Below are positions 34,968 through 44,193 of a DNA stretch of 64,000 nt, piece by piece. The position numbers and the translations under genes were made by a program. Under the pieces are notes generated by a model, which saw only the letters and a program-made list of their open reading frames with translations, searched no databases and was not told the DNA's origin. The DNA is from Arenibacter sp. F26102 (GTDB taxonomy: Bacteria; Bacteroidota; Bacteroidia; Flavobacteriales; Flavobacteriaceae): positions 186,001-250,000 of the forward strand of contig NZ_JALKBC010000005.1 of NCBI RefSeq assembly GCF_023015865.1, in the 5' to 3' direction. Within the stretch, counting starts at the first letter, position 1. Every line of letters begins with the position of its first letter.

Positions 34968-36251
34968 ATGGTAAAATTATTTAAAGCTAACATTTTTTTA
35001 ATAGGCTGTCTGTTATGGATGTCCTTTGCACACGCTCAAGACCTATCTACAGCGCTTCCAGAGGAAGTAGGAATGTCCTCTGAACGCTTGGGCAGATTAT
35101 CAGCTACACTTGAACAGTATGTTAAAGAGGGTAAAATGGCAGGAAATGTGGCGCTAATTGCGAGAAAGGGCAAAGTAATTTATCAGCATGCCTTTGGGGC
35201 CAGTGATTTGGAGACCGGAAAAAAGATGGGAAATGATGCCATATTCAGGATTGCTTCACAAACCAAGGCCATCGTTAGTGTTGCTGCCATGATATTACAG
35301 GAAGAAGGAAAACTTTTGATAGCAGATCCTATTGGAAAATATTTACCGGAATGGAAAGAAACTACTGTTGCCAAAATACGTGATGACGGGGGATATGATG
35401 TGGTTAAAGCAAATCGTTCCATAACCATAAGGGATTTGTTGACCCATACTGCAGGTATTGGATATGGACATGGGCCTGCAAAAAAGGAATGGGAAGAGGC
35501 CGGTATACAGAACTGGTATTTTGCAGACCGAAATGAACCGATTGCCGAAACCATTGCGCGTATGGCAAAATTGCCAATGGATGCCCAACCAGGAGAAAAG
35601 TTTGTATATGGTTACAATACGGATATCCTGGGGGTAATTGTTGAAAAGGCCTCGGGAAAATCACTGGATGCATTTATAAAGGAAAGAATATTAGATCCAA
35701 TAGGAATGGTGGATACGCATTTCTATTTGCCTAAAAACAAAACTGAAAGACTAGCTACTTCCTATATGGCCTATGAAGGCAAGCCTTTGGAAAGGTCTCC
35801 CGATCCTGGTTTGGGAATTGGTCAAGGTCATTATGTTAAGGGACCCCGTAAGAGCTTTTCCGGTGGCGCCGGTCTACTTTCTACGGCCATGGACTATGCC
35901 AAATTCTTACAAATGATGTTGAATGGAGGTGAGTTTAATGGCCAGAGGATAATATCCCCTAAAACCGTTGAATTAATGATTGCAGATCATGTTGATGTTC
36001 GGGATATTCCCTATGGTAGCAGAAAGGGTTCAGGTTTTGGACTTGGCTTCTCCATCACCAAAAATGTGGGAGAAAGGGGAGAGCCTGGTTCTGTTGGTAC
36101 TTTTGAGTGGGGAGGAGCTTATGGGTCCACTTATTGGGCAGACCCTATGGAGGAATTGGTCGTAGTATATTTTAAACAACTAATACCTGCCAACGGAATT
36201 GACGATCACGCTAAGTTGAGAAGTTTGGTGTACCAGGCTATTTTGGAGTAA
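34968..36251 (+). CDS. Secreted serine hydrolase, class C beta-lactamase fold
   Basis: The 427-residue protein has a signal peptide ending AHAQ (about residue 24) and the penicillin-binding/beta-lactamase fold. The nucleophile motif is SQTK in RIASQTKAIVS. The YxN motif is YGYN, and WGGAYGS replaces KTG. LLTHTAGIGYG is a family marker. Such proteins are usually esterases or D-aminopeptidases rather than true beta-lactamases; loss of the KTG lysine fits an esterase-like role. It is probably periplasmic. The gene stands alone. Confidence 0.9.
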   Translation: MVKLFKANIFLIGCLLWMSFAHAQDLSTALPEEVGMSSERLGRLSATLEQYVKEGKMAGNVALIARKGKVIYQHAFGASDLETGKKMGNDAIFRIASQTKAIVSVAAMILQEEGKLLIADPIGKYLPEWKETTVAKIRDDGGYDVVKANRSITIRDLLTHTAGIGYGHGPAKKEWEEAGIQNWYFADRNEPIAETIARMAKLPMDAQPGEKFVYGYNTDILGVIVEKASGKSLDAFIKERILDPIGMVDTHFYLPKNKTERLATSYMAYEGKPLERSPDPGLGIGQGHYVKGPRKSFSGGAGLLSTAMDYAKFLQMMLNGGEFNGQRIISPKTVELMIADHVDVRDIPYGSRKGSGFGLGFSITKNVGERGEPGSVGTFEWGGAYGSTYWADPMEELVVVYFKQLIPANGIDDHAKLRSLVYQAILE

Positions 36252-36362
36252 AACACCCACTGTATTTTGTTGAAAACACATGAATTTCCAGAAAAAGTGT
36301 TAAGATATTGTAAATTTTGGCGGTTTTAGGACAATCTATTCTTCTAAAAAATCTATATCCCA

Positions 36363-36370
36363 TAGGTTTG
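36363..36370 (+). promoter_or_regulatory. -7 element of FKBP gene
   Basis: TAGGTTTG matches TAnnTTTG, 41 nt before the ATG at 36412. Confidence 0.5.
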
Positions 36371-36411
36371 CACTTTAATAGTCAGATTAAAAATTAGAGA
36401 TACTGAATTTT

Positions 36412-36840
36412 ATGAGTAGAGTTAAGGAAAATGACAAGGTAAAAGTACATTACACTGGAAAATTAACAACCGGACAAATTTTCGACAGTTCTTTGGAAAG
36501 AGAGCCTATTGAAGTTACTTTGGGACAAGGGCAACTTATTCCAGGTTTTGAAAAGGAATTGGTGAATATGGAGGTCAATGAAAAGAAAACGATTACCGTA
36601 CCTAAGGAAGAAGCTTACGGAGATATTATGGAGGAATTGTTTCATGAGATTAAGAAGGCAGAGCTTCCTGAAGACATTAAACCTGAAATAGGAATGATGT
36701 TGGTTGCCAAGAATCCGGACGGTACAGAAAACCAATTGCGAATTACAGATGTTAAGGAAGAAAGTATTGTTATTGATGCCAATCACGTTTTGGCAGGACA
36801 GGACCTTACCTTTGAGCTGGAATTGGTAGCTATTTTATAA
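36412..36840 (+). CDS. SlyD-like FKBP peptidyl-prolyl isomerase
   Basis: The 142-residue protein matches SlyD-type FKBPs: opening strand KVHYTGKLTTGQIFDSS, the GQGQLIPGFEKEL helix, an inserted flap domain (about 70-120) and the closing motif DANHVLAGQDLTFELELV. It catalyses cis/trans isomerisation at proline and works as a folding chaperone in the cytoplasm. The His-rich metal-binding tail of E. coli SlyD is absent. It is monocistronic with a strong terminator. Confidence 0.93.
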   Translation: MSRVKENDKVKVHYTGKLTTGQIFDSSLEREPIEVTLGQGQLIPGFEKELVNMEVNEKKTITVPKEEAYGDIMEELFHEIKKAELPEDIKPEIGMMLVAKNPDGTENQLRITDVKEESIVIDANHVLAGQDLTFELELVAIL

Positions 36841-36893
36841 AGCTAAAAATAAAACGGCATTTTCACTACTAGTGGATATTGCTTTGGTAGTTA

Positions 36894-36923
36894 AAAAGGC
36901 CGTCCAATTTTGGACGGCCTTTT
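36894..36923 (+). terminator. Rho-independent terminator after FKBP gene
   Basis: AAAAGGCCGTCCAA (36894-36907) pairs perfectly with TTGGACGGCCTTTT (36910-36923). Further T residues follow shortly after. Confidence 0.9.
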
Positions 36924-36999
36924 GCTTTTTGTACACCAATTTTCTCCAAAGGATCTAAAATGCTCTGCCAGCAATATTAAACCCACCTTTAGGGTTATG

Positions 37000-39288
37000 C
37001 TAATGATTTCCGTTTAAAATATTTAAAACTAGGGCTTTGGTCAAGGGTCTACCGGCAGCTTTGGTTTTTACCTCCTCAAAAGTGAACCTGTAATCACAAC
37101 CTTTACTGTGATTGCTGCAGCCATAGGAGGTTTTTCCTTTTAAAATCATTCCATTTTTACATTTGGGACAACTTGGGCTATCGGTATTCGGCTTTTTCTT
37201 AGGTTCCAGAATCGGCCTAAAATTTTCATCAAATCGCAAGAGGCCTTCAACATCCTTAACCCCCTCGTAATCAAACCCCTTTAAATTTACGGTGCAACCT
37301 TTTTGAAGTAGCCTCATCAGCTGTTTTTCAGAAATTTTTTTATGGTGAACAACAAATGGCAGTATAAAATCACAGCCATTTTTGTACCCACTGCAGCCAT
37401 AGGCCGACTTCCCTTTTATAAGATTCCCGTTCTTGCACTTTGGGCAGGTTTCATCCGTAATATCTTTTGAACTTTTTTTTGGTTTTTGGGTTTCTTTCTT
37501 CTGGTTGGCAATGACATTGGAGATATTGGCACGCTTTGTTTCACTCCTAACTTCATAAACCAATTCGTCCACCATTTTTTTCATATTATTGATGAACAAT
37601 GCGGCACTAAAATTACCCTTTTCAATATCTTTCAATTGCTTTTCCCATAAACCTGTTAATTCCGCAGATTTCAGCAATTCGTTTTGAATAGTATTGATCA
37701 ATTGGATGCCTGTTTGGGTAGCCAGTACTTGTTTTTTATTTCTTTCTATGTACTTACGTCTAAATAAGGTCTCTATAATATTGGCTCGGGTAGACGGTCT
37801 TCCAATACCGTTCTCCTTCATAAGTTCGCGCATCTCTTCATCGTCCACCTGTTTGCCCGCCGTTTCCATGGCTCTTAGTAAAGTAGCCTCGGTAAATTGT
37901 TTTGGAGGCTTGGTCTGCTTTTCCAAAAATGAAGGCTCATGCGGACCTTTTTCACCTTTCACAAAATTTGGTAATATGCCGGGCAACTTTTTTTCCTTGG
38001 AATTGGCCGTCTCAAAAATTACACGCCAGCCTTTCTTAAGTATCTCTTTGCCCGTGGTTTTAAATGGGATATCGGCAGCCTTTCCTGTTACTGTTGTGTT
38101 GGAAACTTCACAATCATCATAAAATACGGCGATAAATCTCCTAACAATACTATCGTAAACCTGTTGTTGGGCAACACCTAGTTTTATTTCAACCCCAGTA
38201 GGAATAATGGCATGGTGATCCGTTACTTTTTTGTCATTGAAAACCTTTGTTGATTTTCTGATTTTCTTGGCCAATAGGGGTGAGGTGAATGGCTCATAAT
38301 TACTTAGATTACGAAGTATTCCTGATACCTTGGGATATACGTCATTGGGTAAAAAGGTGGTGTCCACCCTTGGATAGGTAACCACTTTTTGTTCATATAA
38401 TTTTTGGACGATCTTCAGTGTTTCATCCGCCGTAAACCCAAATTTAGTGTTGCAATATACTTGTAGCCCCGTTAGATCAAATAGTTTGGGAGCATATTCC
38501 TTACCTTTCTTTTTGGAAATGGAGACAATTTCAAAATCGTGTTCTTTAACCAGCTTGGCCAGGACTTCACCTTCCTCCATTTTTAAAAATCGGCCTTCCT
38601 CATAATTAAAGACAGTATCCCTGTACAGTGTTTGCAATTCCCAATAGGGTTGGGGCTTAAAGTTTTCTATTTCCAAGTACCTGTTTACCACCATGGCCAA
38701 GGTGGGTGTCTGTACCCGGCCTATGGACAGCATCTGTTTATAGCCACCGTGCTTTACCGTATAAAGGCGCGTGGCATTCATCCCTAAAAGCCAATCCCCT
38801 ATGGCACGGGAAAAGCCAGCATAATAGAGATTGTCATAATCTTGTGAGGACTTTAATTTGGTAAACCCCTCTTTTATAGCCTCTGTTGTTAGGGAAGAGA
38901 TCCATAAACGCTTTACTTCTCCCTTGTAGTTTGCCTGATGCATTACCCAACGTTGAATGAGCTCTCCTTCTTGACCGGCATCCCCGCAGTTTATAACCAT
39001 TTCCGCCTTATCAAAAAGACCTTTTACAATATTGAACTGTTTTTGGATTCCCGCATTGTCAACCACTTTTGTTTTAAATTTTTCGGGGAGCATGGGTAAA
39101 TTGTTCAAATCCCAACTTTTCCAATAGGGCTTATAGTCACTGGGCTCAAATAAAGTGCATAGATGCCCAAAGGTGAAAGTCACAGCATATCCATTTCCTT
39201 CAAAATACCCATTATGCTTGGTGTTTGCTCCTAAAACTTGTGCAATTTCTCTAGCCACGCTGGGTTTTTCCGCAATACAGACTTTCAC
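37000..39288 (-). CDS. topB: DNA topoisomerase III (type IA)
   Basis: The 762-residue enzyme begins with the TOPRIM glutamate (IAEKPS, E7) and has a TOPRIM core NCGDAGQEGEL (100-110). It keeps D103 and E107 but has Gly where most topoisomerases III have the second Asp. The catalytic tyrosine is Y305 in VTYPRVDTTFL, a variant of YPRTDS. The C-terminus has two four-cysteine zinc ribbons (CPKCKNG...YGCS...CDF/CDY). The enzyme relaxes and decatenates single-stranded DNA crossings. The length is near the family norm for Bacteroidota. No plasmid or conjugation genes lie nearby, so this is likely the chromosomal copy. Confidence 0.93.
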   Translation of the reverse strand: MKVCIAEKPSVAREIAQVLGANTKHNGYFEGNGYAVTFTFGHLCTLFEPSDYKPYWKSWDLNNLPMLPEKFKTKVVDNAGIQKQFNIVKGLFDKAEMVINCGDAGQEGELIQRWVMHQANYKGEVKRLWISSLTTEAIKEGFTKLKSSQDYDNLYYAGFSRAIGDWLLGMNATRLYTVKHGGYKQMLSIGRVQTPTLAMVVNRYLEIENFKPQPYWELQTLYRDTVFNYEEGRFLKMEEGEVLAKLVKEHDFEIVSISKKKGKEYAPKLFDLTGLQVYCNTKFGFTADETLKIVQKLYEQKVVTYPRVDTTFLPNDVYPKVSGILRNLSNYEPFTSPLLAKKIRKSTKVFNDKKVTDHHAIIPTGVEIKLGVAQQQVYDSIVRRFIAVFYDDCEVSNTTVTGKAADIPFKTTGKEILKKGWRVIFETANSKEKKLPGILPNFVKGEKGPHEPSFLEKQTKPPKQFTEATLLRAMETAGKQVDDEEMRELMKENGIGRPSTRANIIETLFRRKYIERNKKQVLATQTGIQLINTIQNELLKSAELTGLWEKQLKDIEKGNFSAALFINNMKKMVDELVYEVRSETKRANISNVIANQKKETQKPKKSSKDITDETCPKCKNGNLIKGKSAYGCSGYKNGCDFILPFVVHHKKISEKQLMRLLQKGCTVNLKGFDYEGVKDVEGLLRFDENFRPILEPKKKPNTDSPSCPKCKNGMILKGKTSYGCSNHSKGCDYRFTFEEVKTKAAGRPLTKALVLNILNGNH

Positions 39289-39540
39289 TTCAAAAAAGGT
39301 TTTATAAGTCTTGCAAATTACTTAATTTAAACTGTCTTATTCCTAGAAAAAAGGATTTAAAATTCCTAGGATGTTTGTAAAGGGGTGCCCAATTTGTTAT
39401 TGAACTGGACTATGTTATCCATATTAAAAATTCCAATTGATTATTATATTAGCTGGAATATCGTGGTAAAATGATATATTTATAGGGCATAGCAGTGAAT
39501 TCTACCAATAGTACCTACCTTAAATAATAAAACCATCAGG

Positions 39541-40236
39541 ATGAAAAATACAATCGTTATTATATCCACATTCTTTACTTTAATCTCTTGTACCGCCCCA
39601 TCTGCCAAAAGTCTTTTTAATGGAAAGGATTTGGAAGGGTGGCATGTAGATGTACCCAAAATGGATAACGATTCCAATGCTATAAATCCCTTTATAGTGA
39701 GGGATGGAATGTTGGTGAGTTTGGGAGTACCCCAAGGCCATCTTATTACAGATGCCGTATATCAGGACTTTAGATTGGAAGTGGAGTATCGTTTTGCGGG
39801 GAAGCCTGGAAATTGTGGTGTTTTGGTGTTTGCCTCTACGCCTAGATCGTTGTATGAAATGTTTCCCAAATCCATAGAGGTTCAAATGATGCATGAAAAT
39901 GCAGGTGATTTTTGGTGTATTGTACAGGATATTGAGACGGACAACATGTTGGAAAGGCGGGGCCCTAAGGAAGAATGGGGAATAACCGAAGGTAAATTGC
40001 GAAGAATAAAAAATTTGACCGATGGTTCGGAAAAACCTTTGGGTGAATGGAATTCAATGACCATTGAGTGCCTTGATAACTCAATAAAGGTATGGGTAAA
40101 TGGCGATTTGGTAAACCATGGTTACAATGCCACAGTGAGTAGTGGAAATATTGCCTTACAGGCGGAAGGTGCGGAAGTAGAATTCCGAAAAGTTATGCTC
40201 ACACCTATTAACAAGCTCAGTGAAACAGCGCCGTGA
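39541..40236 (+). CDS. DUF1080 (3-keto-disaccharide hydrolase-like) lipoprotein
   Basis: The 231-residue protein has a lipobox LISC with the lipidated cysteine near residue 17. A single DUF1080 domain follows, a concanavalin-like beta sandwich. Family markers are SLFNGKDLEGWHV at the start, the FRLEVEYRF strand, GNCGVLVF and the closing WVNGDLVN segment. Some DUF1080 proteins hydrolyse 3-keto-glycosides. No partner oxidoreductase genes are next to it, although a sugar isomerase/epimerase-fold protein lies 6 kb away. Confidence 0.85.
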   Translation: MKNTIVIISTFFTLISCTAPSAKSLFNGKDLEGWHVDVPKMDNDSNAINPFIVRDGMLVSLGVPQGHLITDAVYQDFRLEVEYRFAGKPGNCGVLVFASTPRSLYEMFPKSIEVQMMHENAGDFWCIVQDIETDNMLERRGPKEEWGITEGKLRRIKNLTDGSEKPLGEWNSMTIECLDNSIKVWVNGDLVNHGYNATVSSGNIALQAEGAEVEFRKVMLTPINKLSETAP

Positions 40237-40392
40237 TTAACAATGCCCTGCTTGTCCCACCTTGGGTACTTCTAAATTTGGTGTGGTCGGTGATCTAAAA
40301 GGCATATTCTTTTAACATAGGGGCGCAGAATGCTTGGGTTTTATTTCATATCTTATTAATTGTTAATAAGTTATGTTTTAAAAGCAAAAGCA

Positions 40393-41091
40393 ATGAATTA
40401 TAGATCCTTCTTCATTTATGGGTTTACCCTTTGTTTCTCAAGTGTACTTATTGCCCAAAACCATCAATTCATAAAAAGGGAACAAATGGTAAAAACACAA
40501 CTGCAGTCTAGGGGTATTAAAGACCCACTAACCCTTTATTCCATGCTGAATGTGCCAAGGCATGAATTCGTACCCAAAAACCTCATTGGCCGTGCTTATG
40601 AGGATGGTGCCTTGCCAATAGGCAACGACCAAACCATTTCCCAACCCTACATAGTGGCCTTTATGACTCAAACATTAAAATTAAAATCAACTGATAAAGT
40701 TTTGGAAATAGGAACAGGTTCGGGATACCAAGCAGCAGTACTGGGCAAAATAGTGGATTCTGTTTTTACGATTGAAATAATAAAAGATTTGGCCATGTCC
40801 GCGAAAAGCAGATTGGAAAATTTAGGTTTTGATAATGTTAAGGTTAAATGGGGCGATGGTTATCACGGTTGGCCAGAAAAGGCCCCTTTTGACGCCATTA
40901 TGGTCACTGCAGGTGCGGAATCCATACCGAAACCTTTGGCAGATCAGTTAAAGAATGGGGGACATATGGTGATTCCAGTGGGTCCAAACAATGATATTGC
41001 CTACTTGGTAAAGGTCACGAAAAGGAATGACAAAATAATTACAAAAAAATTGTTTCCCGTTCGGTTTGTACCCTTTACTAGAAATGAATAG
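40393..41091 (+). CDS. pcm: Exported protein-L-isoaspartate O-methyltransferase
   Basis: The 232-residue protein is a class I methyltransferase of the PCMT family. Markers are the substrate segment IGNDQTISQPYIVAFMTQ, SAM motif I VLEIGTGSGYQAAVLG, and DAIMVTAGAESIP. It methylates isoaspartyl residues so that damaged proteins can be repaired. Unusually, it begins with what looks like a signal peptide (MNYRSFFIYGFTLCFSSVL, then IAQ), which would place it outside the cytoplasm where SAM is not expected. The start at 40393 is the only ATG fitting this; an alternative TTG further upstream adds no homology. Confidence 0.88.
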   Translation: MNYRSFFIYGFTLCFSSVLIAQNHQFIKREQMVKTQLQSRGIKDPLTLYSMLNVPRHEFVPKNLIGRAYEDGALPIGNDQTISQPYIVAFMTQTLKLKSTDKVLEIGTGSGYQAAVLGKIVDSVFTIEIIKDLAMSAKSRLENLGFDNVKVKWGDGYHGWPEKAPFDAIMVTAGAESIPKPLADQLKNGGHMVIPVGPNNDIAYLVKVTKRNDKIITKKLFPVRFVPFTRNE

Positions 41092-41208
41092 AACAGTTGG
41101 GATTGGTATGGACTTTACTAATGATAAAAGGGTTTCAAGTCAAGAAATAAGTGTACTTGCCCTGGGTTGAGTTAATCTCGTTTTGCCTTAAATAGTGATA
41201 TATGATAT

Positions 41209-41796
41209 CTAAATAGATAGGTGGTGGATTGGGATTACCTCTCCAGGGATTAAATTGGTCAATTCAATGTCCCCTATGCGCATGCGGATCAATCTTAGTG
41301 TTGGGAATCCTACGGCTGCAGTCATTTTACGGACCTGACGGAACTTCCCCTCAGTGATCGTGATACTGATCCAGGAAGTGGGCCTATGTCTCCCAATTCT
41401 TAATTTTTTATCCGGGTCGGGTAGGACAGGGAGGGTGGACAATCTATGAACAGAGGTGTTTTTTGTGGTATATTTCTTGCCATGGAATCCTATTTCCACT
41501 CCATGCTGTAATAATTTGATGGCTTCATTGGTTATTTCTCCATCCAACTGTGCATAATATTCCTTTTCCACGCCCGAACGGTTGATCAGATCGCTCAGTT
41601 TCCCATCCGTAGTGAGCAGAAGTAATCCCTCTGATTTTTCGTCCAAACGACCGATGGGCATTATACCTTCAGGAAAATTATGAAGCTCCGTTAAGAAACG
41701 TTTATTGCGCGACTCCTTGGCGTCATTGGAATGCAATTGACTGAGCATTTCGAATGGCTTATATATTTTAAAGTGAAGATGTGCAGGTTCCTGCAT
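41209..41796 (-). CDS. RluE-type 23S rRNA pseudouridine synthase
   Basis: The 195-residue protein matches the RsuA/RluE branch. It has the KPFEMLSQ opening, the catalytic aspartate in PIGRLDEKSEGLLLLT, the EKEYYAQLDG strand and the GKFRQVRKMTAAVGFPTLRL block. It lacks an N-terminal S4 RNA-binding domain, as RluE does. It isomerises a uridine in rRNA. It ends a short minus-strand gene run and is not evidently linked to the next genes. Confidence 0.9.
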   Translation of the reverse strand: MQEPAHLHFKIYKPFEMLSQLHSNDAKESRNKRFLTELHNFPEGIMPIGRLDEKSEGLLLLTTDGKLSDLINRSGVEKEYYAQLDGEITNEAIKLLQHGVEIGFHGKKYTTKNTSVHRLSTLPVLPDPDKKLRIGRHRPTSWISITITEGKFRQVRKMTAAVGFPTLRLIRMRIGDIELTNLIPGEVIPIHHLSI

Positions 41797-41886
41797 AGGC
41801 CTAAGGTACTTTGTTTTGGATAGGGTTGGAACCCCAAAGTTATGATTTTTTCTTTATGCCACTCTTTTAAAAATCAATCCAAATCC

Positions 41887-42090
41887 CTACCAAGTAGCGT
41901 ATTTAGGAAGGAGGAGCAGTACTCCTAGAACAATTTCTACGGCTCCTGACAAATAGATGACCACCATTTTAAAAGGTAAAAAATACGGTACGAAGGAAAT
42001 ATAAAAGGATGGCTTTAGAAAATGTTGCACCCCGGCATATATCATAAAAAGGGCCAATAGTATTTTAAGAATGGTCCAAAATAGCTTCAT
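41887..42090 (-). CDS. Truncated DoxX-like membrane protein (67 aa)
   Basis: The ORF encodes two membrane helices with the start typical of DoxX-like small membrane proteins (LLALFMIYAGVQHFLKP, then YLSGAVEIVLGVLLLLP). Relatives usually have four helices and about 120-150 residues. Here a TAG follows YATW, and the next 12 in-frame codons (starting GFGLIF) end at another stop. The C-terminal half is therefore missing, probably by deletion. It may be a pseudogene or a surviving two-helix protein. The family assignment is tentative. Confidence 0.5.
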   Translation of the reverse strand: MKLFWTILKILLALFMIYAGVQHFLKPSFYISFVPYFLPFKMVVIYLSGAVEIVLGVLLLLPKYATW

Positions 42091-42155
42091 GGCCGAATTG
42101 TTTTGAAAAATGTTCAGTAAATAAAGTGTTAAGGAAGTACCTATATAAGACTCCT

Positions 42156-43463
42156 TTAAGGAGTAGGTTTTTCATGTAGGAGTTCCATGCCTGTTGACGA
42201 ACGGGGTTTAAATCCTATCCAGTCCTTTTCATTGGAATTTTCCTGTACCTCCAAGAATTTTGAATAATCCTTTTGTTTTAGGTGAATCCCTAAAAAGGCG
42301 GTCAGGAAATGTTGATTTACATTATTAATTTTCCTTTCGTCCCAGCTGGGTTCTGCATATCTATAATATTCATCTATATTGAGCCCAGGTTTTAAGGATT
42401 CTATAGGCGGTGGATTAGGGGCTACGTTGTGCCTTGCATTTTTATAGGTAAGTAAATATCGGTCGGCATTAACAGCTCCTGTATATATTGCCTTAATTCC
42501 TTTTTCGTAGCCTGAAATGTCATCTTGGTTTCCTGCAACAAAAAATGTAGGAACCTTTAGCCCTTTTAAACCTTCCGCATCCCAAACACCTCTCTCCATT
42601 CCCCAGGGCGCAAAGGCCACAACCGCCTTGATTCGTGGGTCTATTTTTGGGAATTTTGGGTTGCTCATGGCCAACTCTGCTATGGCTTTGCTACCACCAC
42701 TCATTCCGGAAAAGAAACCTACGAGGCCATCGCTATATCCAGCTCCTGCTACATTTAATACACCATAGCCTCCCATGGAATACCCGATAATGCCAATATT
42801 TTCAGAATCTACCAATCCCGATAAATAGTTTTTGTCCCTAGCGTGGCCCAGATTGGCAATTTGGTTTAAAACAAAGCTAATGTCCTTTGCACGGTTCACC
42901 AAGGTACTTGGAAAGGGCGAGGCATCTTTAAAAGTTGAATCCGTGTGGTCTATGGCCACTACAACATAGCCTTTGGAAGCCAAATTCTCCGTTAGATAGG
43001 TCATAAGGTATCTTGAGCCAACATAACCGTGGGCAACAACTAAAAGTGGAAAAGGACCATCTGTGGTCAGTGGTTCGGCATCACGGGATGCCCTACCTTT
43101 AAAAGTAATAGGTGTCAAAGGTCGAAGGGAATCATGGGCGGTCCCCATGACTTCGTTATAAGTAACAGACTCTGTAGCTCCATTGGCCAATAGTGCTGGA
43201 TACCAGACTTCTACCTTTAATGGTCGATCATAAATAGGGTCTATGCCGTTTTTCGAATTTAAAACATCTGCCTGGCCCTTGTTAACAAAATCCAACGTTC
43301 GTACTCCAATTTTATAAGTACCACGTGCCGATAGTTCTGGAGCGTCCGGCATAGCATCACCGTAAAGGAAAGATTCGTTTTGGGCGTTTAATACAGAATT
43401 GAAAACGAGAAAACAAAGTAAGATTTGCAGATGGGCATAACGGAAAAGAGTTGGTTTAATCAT
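42156..43463 (-). CDS. Secreted alpha/beta hydrolase (dienelactone hydrolase-like)
   Basis: The 435-residue protein has a signal peptide (cleavage near VLNAQ) and an alpha/beta hydrolase fold. The oxyanion region is VVAHGYVGSR, the nucleophile elbow is GYSMGG, the acid is likely in VAGNQDD, and the histidine is in KNARHNV. It resembles PAF-acetylhydrolase/dienelactone-hydrolase-like esterases. The substrate is unknown; periplasmic location is inferred from the signal peptide. It faces the Fur regulator gene across a 261-nt gap. Confidence 0.88.
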   Translation of the reverse strand: MIKPTLFRYAHLQILLCFLVFNSVLNAQNESFLYGDAMPDAPELSARGTYKIGVRTLDFVNKGQADVLNSKNGIDPIYDRPLKVEVWYPALLANGATESVTYNEVMGTAHDSLRPLTPITFKGRASRDAEPLTTDGPFPLLVVAHGYVGSRYLMTYLTENLASKGYVVVAIDHTDSTFKDASPFPSTLVNRAKDISFVLNQIANLGHARDKNYLSGLVDSENIGIIGYSMGGYGVLNVAGAGYSDGLVGFFSGMSGGSKAIAELAMSNPKFPKIDPRIKAVVAFAPWGMERGVWDAEGLKGLKVPTFFVAGNQDDISGYEKGIKAIYTGAVNADRYLLTYKNARHNVAPNPPPIESLKPGLNIDEYYRYAEPSWDERKINNVNQHFLTAFLGIHLKQKDYSKFLEVQENSNEKDWIGFKPRSSTGMELLHEKPTP

Positions 43464-43724
43464 GACTGCTTGGTTTAGCTTAAAAATACAAAATATAACT
43501 TCAACTATTCAATCTGAAATCGCTTTTACACAAATGAATTGGACTATTTGTGCCTTATCACTAAGCTCAATTAAGAATAGTTGGCGTAGGGTTTCGATTA
43601 TAATTATGTAAACTTAAAAGGTTTCAATTTTAAGGATACATGGGAAAATAATACCTTGGTGATTGGGAAACGCCAATTGGCGATGAAAAATTAAAAAGAA
43701 AGCAAGCACGATCACAACGAAATT

Positions 43725-44138
43725 ATGGAGGAAACCGAGAAACAACTGAAGAAATTTGGTATTAGGCCAACAGCTATGCGCATTTTGGTGCATCGGTTTA
43801 TGGCCCTGCAAAAGTCGGCGGTTAGCCTTACCACCGTGGAGGAGAATTTTGAAAAATCGGATAGGACTACACTATATAGGACTTTAAAGACTTTTGAGGA
43901 GAAGTGCATTGTCCATCAAATAAACGATGGAACAGGAATTCCTAAATATGCACTCTGCGATCATGATGAAGGCATGGTACGGCACTCGGATCTTCATTTG
44001 CATTTTCATTGTACACAGTGTAATAAAACCACTTGCTTAACGGAGCATCGGATACCTCAAATAAATCTTCCGGAAAAATTTATTCCAGAAGATGTAAATA
44101 TGCTAGTAAAAGGTATTTGCGAGCACTGCAACCAATAA
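43725..44138 (+). CDS. Fur-family metalloregulator
   Basis: The 137-residue protein has the Fur winged helix (about 1-85), with recognition helix SDRTTLYRTLKTFEE. The C-terminal metal domain has the regulatory histidine cluster HSDLHLHFHC. Structural zinc cysteines lie in CTQC and CEHC. This subgroup is closer to Zur/PerR-type sensors than to classical Fur, but metal specificity cannot be assigned. It lies 55 nt before a P1B-4 metal ATPase, so it probably controls that pump. A small inverted repeat (TGCA/TGCA) lies in the gap. Confidence 0.9.
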   Translation: MEETEKQLKKFGIRPTAMRILVHRFMALQKSAVSLTTVEENFEKSDRTTLYRTLKTFEEKCIVHQINDGTGIPKYALCDHDEGMVRHSDLHLHFHCTQCNKTTCLTEHRIPQINLPEKFIPEDVNMLVKGICEHCNQ

Positions 44139-44167
44139 ATGCATATACAGTGCAGGGGCATATTGGT

Positions 44168-44175
44168 TAATTTTG
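44168..44175 (+). promoter_or_regulatory. -7 element of metal ATPase gene
   Basis: TAATTTTG matches TAnnTTTG, 18 nt before the ATG at 44194. It shows that the ATPase can be transcribed separately from the Fur-family gene and that the start is 44194. Confidence 0.6.
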
Positions 44176-44193
44176 CTTTTAAATAACTTATTT

